Source of the DNA: Candidatus Sungiibacteriota bacterium
GTDB taxonomy: Bacteria > Patescibacteriota > Minisyncoccia > Sungbacterales > JACQCQ01
NCBI GenBank assembly: GCA_016181565.1
Contig: JACOZA010000003.1
Coordinates: 1-23,344, forward strand
Reading direction: 5' to 3'
DNA length: 23,344 bases
Shown here one piece after another: positions 19,770-23,344 of the stretch (its first letter is position 1; each line of letters opens with the position of its first letter). The position numbers and the translations under genes are program-made. The notes beneath the pieces are model-generated. The model worked only from the letters and a program-made list of their open reading frames with translations. It was not told the DNA's origin and searched no databases.

Positions 19770-20456
19770 ATGACGCACCGGGTTCATCCATACGTTTTCA
19801 GGCTGGGCATCAACACGACGTGGAAGTCGCGCTGGTTTAATGCGAAAAAGTACCGCGAGTATTTACGCGAGGATACTTTAGTGCGGGAGTGGCTCACCAA
19901 GAAGTTGCGCCAAGCCCACATTGATGCTATTGATATCGAGCGCTCACCGACCGCCATGAACGTCATTATTCGGACAGCCCGTCCCGGAATTCTAATCGGG
20001 CGGGGCGGCGAAGGAGCAGAAAAGTTAAAGCAGGAAATCCAGAAAAAACTCCGCCAGTGGGCGCTCAAGAACGCCAAGGCCGAAAAACGCGACTTGAAGC
20101 TGACGATCGAGGACGTGAAGTCGCCCGAAACGCGGGCAGCGATTGTAGCGCAGATGGTGGCGGATGAGCTGGAAAAGCGCATACCTTTCCGTCGAGTCCT
20201 TAAGCAAACGATCGAAAAGGTGATGCAAGCCAAAGGCGTCGAGGGAATAAAAATTGCCATCGCCGGACGCCTGGACGGCGCGGAGATGGCACGTTATGAA
20301 TGGTTGAAGAGGGGCCGCATTCCGTTGCAAACGCTCCGCGCGAGCATTGACTACGCCCATAAGGAAGCTTATACGACCTATGGCGTGATTGGTATCAAAG
20401 TCTGGGTGTATAAAGGGGAAGTTTTTGAAGGACAGCCGACTGACCCCGATAGATAA
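19770..20456 (+). CDS. rpsC: 30S ribosomal protein S3 (uS3)
   Basis: 228 aa. THRVHPYVFRLGINTTWKSRWF at the start (in part), the KH domain with RTARPGILIGRGGEGAEKLK (GxxG loop GRGG), and the C-terminal domain with RVLKQTIEKVMQAKGVEG, AGRLDGAEMARYEW and TYGVIGIKVWVYKGE. S3 lines the mRNA entry channel and helps unwind mRNA. Full length. A 98-base gap with a hairpin separates it from L22, unlike the tight spacing in most genomes. Confidence 0.97.
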   Translation: MTHRVHPYVFRLGINTTWKSRWFNAKKYREYLREDTLVREWLTKKLRQAHIDAIDIERSPTAMNVIIRTARPGILIGRGGEGAEKLKQEIQKKLRQWALKNAKAEKRDLKLTIEDVKSPETRAAIVAQMVADELEKRIPFRRVLKQTIEKVMQAKGVEGIKIAIAGRLDGAEMARYEWLKRGRIPLQTLRASIDYAHKEAYTTYGVIGIKVWVYKGEVFEGQPTDPDR

Positions 20457-20463
20457 AAAACGT

Positions 20464-20727
20464 ATGAAGATTGTTGAAAAGAAAATTTGGCCAAAGTTTT
20501 TCAAGCTTGTTCAGTCTCGCAAAAAAAATGTCGAGACGCGTCTCGCAGATTTTAAGATTTCTCCGGGGGATGTTTTAGTTTTGCGGGAATGGGATCCGAA
20601 AAAGAAAAGATATACGGGCCGTTCTTTGCGGCGGACCGTTCGCGGCGTCAATCGAACATACGCTCATGTGATTTATCCGCCGGCAAAGATCAAAAAATAC
20701 GGCTTAATGACGATTGAATTAAAATAA
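20464..20727 (+). CDS. DUF3850/ASCH-like (PUA-fold) protein inside the ribosomal operon
   Basis: 87 aa from the ATG at 20464, seven bases after S3. The pattern KKIWPKFFKLVQSRKKNVETR, then FKISPGDVLVLREWDPKKKR and YTGRSLRRTVRGV is that of DUF3850, a member of the ASCH/PUA-like superfamily: GDxLxLREWDP and YTGR are the diagnostic words. PUA-like folds bind RNA or modified bases. It sits between S3 and L16, five bases before L16, in a place where other bacteria have no gene, so it must be expressed with the ribosomal proteins. A role in ribosome assembly, rRNA binding or regulation is an inference. Confidence 0.78.
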   Translation: MKIVEKKIWPKFFKLVQSRKKNVETRLADFKISPGDVLVLREWDPKKKRYTGRSLRRTVRGVNRTYAHVIYPPAKIKKYGLMTIELK

Positions 20728-20732
20728 CTAAC

Positions 20733-21143
20733 ATGTTGCAGCCCAGGAAAGTCAAACATCGAAAATGGCATAAGGGGCGTTCTCGCGGGATTGAGACTCG
20801 AGGGACGGAGCTTGCCTACGGCAGCTACGGTTTGAAAGCTACCGAGGCCCGCTGGGTGACCGCCCGTCAGATTGAAGCGGCACGGCGCGCGATTACTCAC
20901 TATATCCAACGGGGGGGAAAAGTCTGGATTCGTATTTTCCCCGATAAGCCCATCACGCGCCGCCCCCCGGAGGTGACCATGGGCGGAGGCAAAGGCGCGG
21001 TGGAGTTTTATGTTTTTCCCGTGCGGCCGGGCCGAATTCTTTTTGAGATGGATGGGGTGACAAGAGAGACCGCGGAGGCGGCGCTTCGCAAAGCCGGCCA
21101 CAAGCTGCCGGTGCAGACGAAGTTTGTCACCAGCGAACACTGA
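20733..21143 (+). CDS. rplP: 50S ribosomal protein L16 (uL16)
   Basis: 136 aa. MLQPRKVKHRKWHKGRSRG, then LAYGSYGLKATEARWVTARQ, ITHYIQRGGKVWIRIFPDKP, TRRPPEVTMGGGKGAVEFYV and RPGRILFEMDGV are uL16 signatures. L16 organises the A-site region of the 50S. E. coli L16 is hydroxylated on Arg81 within a PLxxRPxEVRMGxGKG stretch; the corresponding TRRPPEVTMGGGKG is present, though no hydroxylase is in view. Full length. Confidence 0.97.
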   Translation: MLQPRKVKHRKWHKGRSRGIETRGTELAYGSYGLKATEARWVTARQIEAARRAITHYIQRGGKVWIRIFPDKPITRRPPEVTMGGGKGAVEFYVFPVRPGRILFEMDGVTRETAEAALRKAGHKLPVQTKFVTSEH

Positions 21144-21155
21144 CGGTATTAGCCT

Positions 21156-21338
21156 ATGAAAGCAGTCGAACTCCGCCAAAAATCCAAAGAGGAGCTAAGA
21201 GAATCTCTCGCGGCCCTAGAGAAGCGCGCCGCGGAAGTTCGGTTTGAGGCTCTTCGTAAAAAGATGAAAAACGTGAAGGAGTTGATGCATATTCGCCGCG
21301 ATATTGCCCGCGTTTTGACACTTATGAAAGAGAAGTAA
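21156..21338 (+). CDS. rpmC: 50S ribosomal protein L29 (uL29)
   Basis: 60 aa, a two-helix protein. MKAVELRQKSKEELRESLAA, LRFE-like VRFEALRKKM and HIRRDIARVLTLMKEK match uL29. It lies next to L23 at the tunnel exit. Between L16 and S17 in canonical order. Confidence 0.93.
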   Translation: MKAVELRQKSKEELRESLAALEKRAAEVRFEALRKKMKNVKELMHIRRDIARVLTLMKEK

Positions 21339-21342
21339 TTTT

Positions 21343-21624
21343 ATGACCGCAGAGAATTCCAAAACATTGAGGAGAGCGAAGGGCGTGGTGGTATCAAACA
21401 AGATGCAAAAAACCATTGTGGTCCGAGTGGATCGCCTGAAAAAACATCCCAAGTATTTGAAGTACATCAAAACTTCGAAACGCTTTAAGGCGCACGATGA
21501 GAAAAATGAGGCGGCCATCGGGGATACAGTGATCATCCGCGAGACCCGGCCGTTGTCGCGCGAGAAACGCTGGGCGCTCGAAAAAATCTTGAAGACCGCG
21601 CCGATTGAAACTGTTGAGGCCTAG
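21343..21624 (+). CDS. rpsQ: 30S ribosomal protein S17 (uS17)
   Basis: 93 aa. KGVVVSNKMQKTIVVRVDRL, HPKYLKYIKTSKRFKAHDEK and GDTVIIRETRPLSREKRWAL are the OB-fold strands and loops of uS17, a primary 16S rRNA binder. It starts four bases after L29. About 10 extra residues on either end compared with E. coli. Confidence 0.95.
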   Translation: MTAENSKTLRRAKGVVVSNKMQKTIVVRVDRLKKHPKYLKYIKTSKRFKAHDEKNEAAIGDTVIIRETRPLSREKRWALEKILKTAPIETVEA

Positions 21625-21651
21625 CTCATTTAGGCTTAGAAAGGCAAAGGC

Positions 21652-22017
21652 ATGATTCAAACACGTTCGATGTTGCAAGTGGCTGATAACTCCGGAGCAA
21701 AACTGCTCCAGGTCATTAAGGTACTCGGCGGGACGCGCAGGCGTTATGCGGGATTGGGCGATGTGGTGGTGGCGTCGGTGAAGATTGCCGAACCGCGCAA
21801 ACTCGTGAAGAAGAAAGACGTGGTGCGGGCGGTGATTGTGCGCCAACGCAATGCCCACCGCCGACCCGATGGATCCTATATTCGTTTTGATGAGAATGCG
21901 GCGGTGATCGTGGATGGAGTCGAACCGAAAGGCGGTCGTATCTTTGGCCCGGTAGCGCGTGAACTCCGTGATCGCGGGTATGCCAAGATCATTTCATTGG
22001 CGGCGGAAGTTATATGA
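21652..22017 (+). CDS. rplN: 50S ribosomal protein L14 (uL14)
   Basis: 121 aa. MIQTRSMLQVADNSGAKLLQ, GDVVVASVKIA, KKKDVVRAVIVRQRNAHRRP, RFDENAAVIVD and GTRIFGPV-like GGRIFGPVARELRD are all present. L14 contacts L19 and forms part of an inter-subunit bridge; it is also the docking site for RsfS in other bacteria. Ends with TGA. Confidence 0.97.
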   Translation: MIQTRSMLQVADNSGAKLLQVIKVLGGTRRRYAGLGDVVVASVKIAEPRKLVKKKDVVRAVIVRQRNAHRRPDGSYIRFDENAAVIVDGVEPKGGRIFGPVARELRDRGYAKIISLAAEVI

Positions 22018-22020
22018 AAT

Positions 22021-22089
22021 ATCAGCGAATAACGAATCTATTCGAATTTACGAATTCGTTTATTCGTAAAGGATTCGCTATTCGTTGAT
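22021..22089 (+). repeat. ATTCG-rich hairpin element between L14 and L24
   Basis: ATCAGCGAATAACGAATC (22021-22038) pairs with GATTCGCTATTCGTTGAT (22072-22089) with one G-T and one A-C. Inside, TTTACGAAT pairs perfectly with ATTCGTAAA. It ends seven bases before the L24 ATG. It is homologous to the element at 22978-23049. Confidence 0.8.
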
Positions 22090-22096
22090 GATCAGC

Positions 22097-22402
22097 ATGA
22101 AAATAAAAAAGGGCGATACCATTAAGATTATTTCCGGCAAGGATCGCGGCAAAACGGCCAAAGTCTTTCGCGTGGATACAAAGTCCGGGCGGATTCTCGC
22201 GGAAGGCATAAATTTGAAAAAGAAACATGCGCGGCCCCGGCAGGAGGGAAAACGCGGCGAGATTGTCCAATTGCCGGCGTCTTTTCCGGCCTCTGCCGCC
22301 ATGGTTGTCTGCCCGACGTGTAAGGCCGCAACCCGGGCGGGATTTTCCTCCGCCGACGGAAAAAAAATCCGCACGTGCAAGAAGTGTAAGGCAATAATAT
22401 AG
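22097..22402 (+). CDS. rplX: 50S ribosomal protein L24 (uL24) with zinc-ribbon tail
   Basis: 101 aa from the ATG at 22097 (an earlier in-frame ATG at 22088 lies in the hairpin arm). The KOW motif IKKGDTIKIISGKDRGKTAK opens the protein, followed by GINLKKKHARPRQEGKRGEI. The C-terminal part has CPTC and CKKC pairs, the zinc ribbon seen in many bacterial uL24 proteins. L24 is an assembly initiator of the 50S. Five bases separate it from L5. Confidence 0.95.
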   Translation: MKIKKGDTIKIISGKDRGKTAKVFRVDTKSGRILAEGINLKKKHARPRQEGKRGEIVQLPASFPASAAMVVCPTCKAATRAGFSSADGKKIRTCKKCKAII

Positions 22403-22407
22403 AGAAT

Positions 22408-22944
22408 ATGGCGACCATGCGCGAGCGATATCAAAAAAACGCGGTTCCCGAACTCATAAAAGAGTTCGGAATTACAAATATCCTGGCGGCGCCAAAGATT
22501 CGGAAGGTGGTAGTGAATGTGGGAACCGGAAGAATTCGAGACCCGAAACAGCTGGAAACCATCGAGAAAAGCTTGGCGGCCATCACGGGCCAAAAACCGA
22601 TTGAGCGAAAAGCGAAAAAAGCCATTGCTTCATTCAAAACGCGGATCGGCATGGGCGTCGGATACTCGGTGACGCTGCGGGGGAAACGCATGTATGATTT
22701 TCTCGATCGGTTGGTCGGCGCCGCACTTCCCCGCACGCGTGATTTTAAGGGCATTCCGGAGTCATCCTTCGATAAGGATGGAAATTTGACTATCGGGGTA
22801 AAAGAGCATATTGTTTTTCCGGAAATGATCGGAGAAGACGTTCGCTTCCTTTTTGGTTTAGAAGTCACCATCGTGACAACGGCCAAGACCAAAAAAGAAG
22901 GAATCATGCTTCTCAAGCATCTGGGGTTTCCGATTCAAAGGTGA
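22408..22944 (+). CDS. rplE: 50S ribosomal protein L5 (uL5)
   Basis: 178 aa. MRERYQKNAVPELIKEFG, KVVVNVGTGRIRD, ITGQKPIERKAKKAIASFKT, IGMGVGYSVTLRGKRMYDFL, LPRTRDFKGI and GVKEHIVFPEM are uL5 signatures. L5 binds 5S rRNA in the central protuberance. Full length; ends with TGA. Confidence 0.97.
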   Translation: MATMRERYQKNAVPELIKEFGITNILAAPKIRKVVVNVGTGRIRDPKQLETIEKSLAAITGQKPIERKAKKAIASFKTRIGMGVGYSVTLRGKRMYDFLDRLVGAALPRTRDFKGIPESSFDKDGNLTIGVKEHIVFPEMIGEDVRFLFGLEVTIVTTAKTKKEGIMLLKHLGFPIQR

Positions 22945-22977
22945 GTATCATGCCGGTAAGTTGCACTATGATCTGGT

Positions 22978-23049
22978 ATCAACGCATAGCGAATCTTTTT
23001 CGAATAAACGAATATTCGCATATTCGTGCGAGATTCGTTATTCGCTGAT
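22978..23049 (+). repeat. ATTCG-rich hairpin element between L5 and S14
   Basis: ATCAACGCATAGCGAATCT (22978-22996) pairs with AGATTCGTTATTCGCTGAT (23031-23049) with two mismatches, and ACGAAT pairs with ATTCGT inside. It is the second copy of the element at 22021. It ends eight bases before the S14 ATG. Confidence 0.78.
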
Positions 23050-23057
23050 GTAAAAAT

Positions 23058-23243
23058 ATGGCAAAAACATCGGTCATTGCGCGCGCTAAGAAAAAACCGA
23101 AGTTTTCCAGCCGCATCGTGCGGCGCTGTTTTCGCTGCGGGAGGAAACGCGGGTATCTCCGAAAATTTGACCTCTGCCGAATCTGCTTTCGGGAACTTGC
23201 AAATCGCGGAGAAGTTCCCGGAGTAAAGAAATCATCGTGGTAA
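23058..23243 (+). CDS. rpsN: 30S ribosomal protein S14, zinc-binding type (uS14)
   Basis: 61 aa. C24-x2-C27 and C40-x2-C43 form the zinc site, in CFRCGRKRGYLRKFDLCRIC, and the end ELANRGEVPGVKKSSW is the usual uS14 tail. This is the short (type Z) S14, as in Thermus and Bacillus, not the longer zinc-free form. It lies in canonical place after L5. Confidence 0.96.
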   Translation: MAKTSVIARAKKKPKFSSRIVRRCFRCGRKRGYLRKFDLCRICFRELANRGEVPGVKKSSW

Positions 23244-23334
23244 AAGGCTTTGTCAAAATTATGGAACAGCCGCGAACAAACTTTTGGAACAAAACCTTTA
23301 CCCGCCCAAGTTTTTGGACAGGACAGGAACAAGT

Positions 23335-23344
23335 ATGAATCATA
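23335..23344 (+). CDS. possible start of S8 (cut by window end)
   Basis: An ATG at 23335 follows GGACAGGAAC with a weak ribosome binding site and only MNH is visible. In the standard gene order S8 (rpsH) follows S14, so this is a guess from synteny only. The ~90 bases between S14 and here hold the repeated words TTTTGGAACA and TTTTTGGACA and no gene. Confidence 0.3.

Overview
The window looks like a chromosomal segment of a Candidate Phyla Radiation (Patescibacteria, probably Parcubacteria-like) bacterium. The evidence is the lineage-style versions of the ribosomal proteins (a short zinc-ribbon L28, an L24 with a CxxC...CxxC tail, a 61-aa zinc S14, L23/L22 with extra tails), the short intergenic hairpin repeats, weak Shine-Dalgarno sites, and a DUF3850 gene inside the ribosomal operon. 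UAA, UAG and UGA all end convincing genes, so the standard bacterial code applies. The lineage is inferred from style, not from a database search.

Layout. 1-1714: the end of a membrane-anchored surface protein and a small membrane protein. 1737-2172 (minus): a tRNA-like relic, tRNA-Pro(GGG) and L28. 2413-3054: a site-2 metalloprotease. 3363-7033: the str cluster S12, S7, a small unknown protein and EF-G. EF-G is cut by an in-frame TAA that replaces an expected Glu codon near the start of domain IV. 7034-10479: degenerate repeats, then a minus-strand cell-surface glycosylation module (GT-C membrane glycosyltransferase, polyprenyl-phosphate mannose synthase-like GT2, SAM methyltransferase). 10680-10988: a Phd/YefM-like protein. 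13893 onwards: EF-Tu, then S10-L3-L4-L23-L2-S19-L22-S3-(DUF3850)-L16-L29-S17-L14-L24-L5-S14, ending where S8 probably begins.

The most remarkable part is 11032-13711, between EF-G and EF-Tu. A near-perfect sigma70-type promoter (TTGACA, 17 nt, TAATAT) starts a transcript whose predicted first base opens the first of 17 RNA stem-loops. Seven canonical units and one atypical unit precede, and nine canonical units follow, a 438-aa protein related to IS110-family transposases; a strong intrinsic terminator closes the transcript. The 16 canonical units share one architecture: a variable but self-complementary outer stem ending in C-G, an internal loop with both strands of the form GA-N9-T, and an inner hairpin starting with G and ending with C. 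The two N9 segments differ from unit to unit, the outer stems change by compensation, and the loop geometry is held almost to the nucleotide. This is what an array of dual-guide RNAs would look like: each unit resembles one guide loop of an IS110 bridge RNA, and the paired 9-nt spacers recall TIGR-Tas arrays, but the variable palindromic stems match neither as I know them. I propose it as a candidate undescribed RNA-guided system.

The ribosomal part also carries long hairpins directly before the start codons of S10, S3, L24 and (with a short gap) S14, a long structured S10-L3 leader with a terminator, and a 35-codon reading frame with a good ribosome binding site between L23 and L2.
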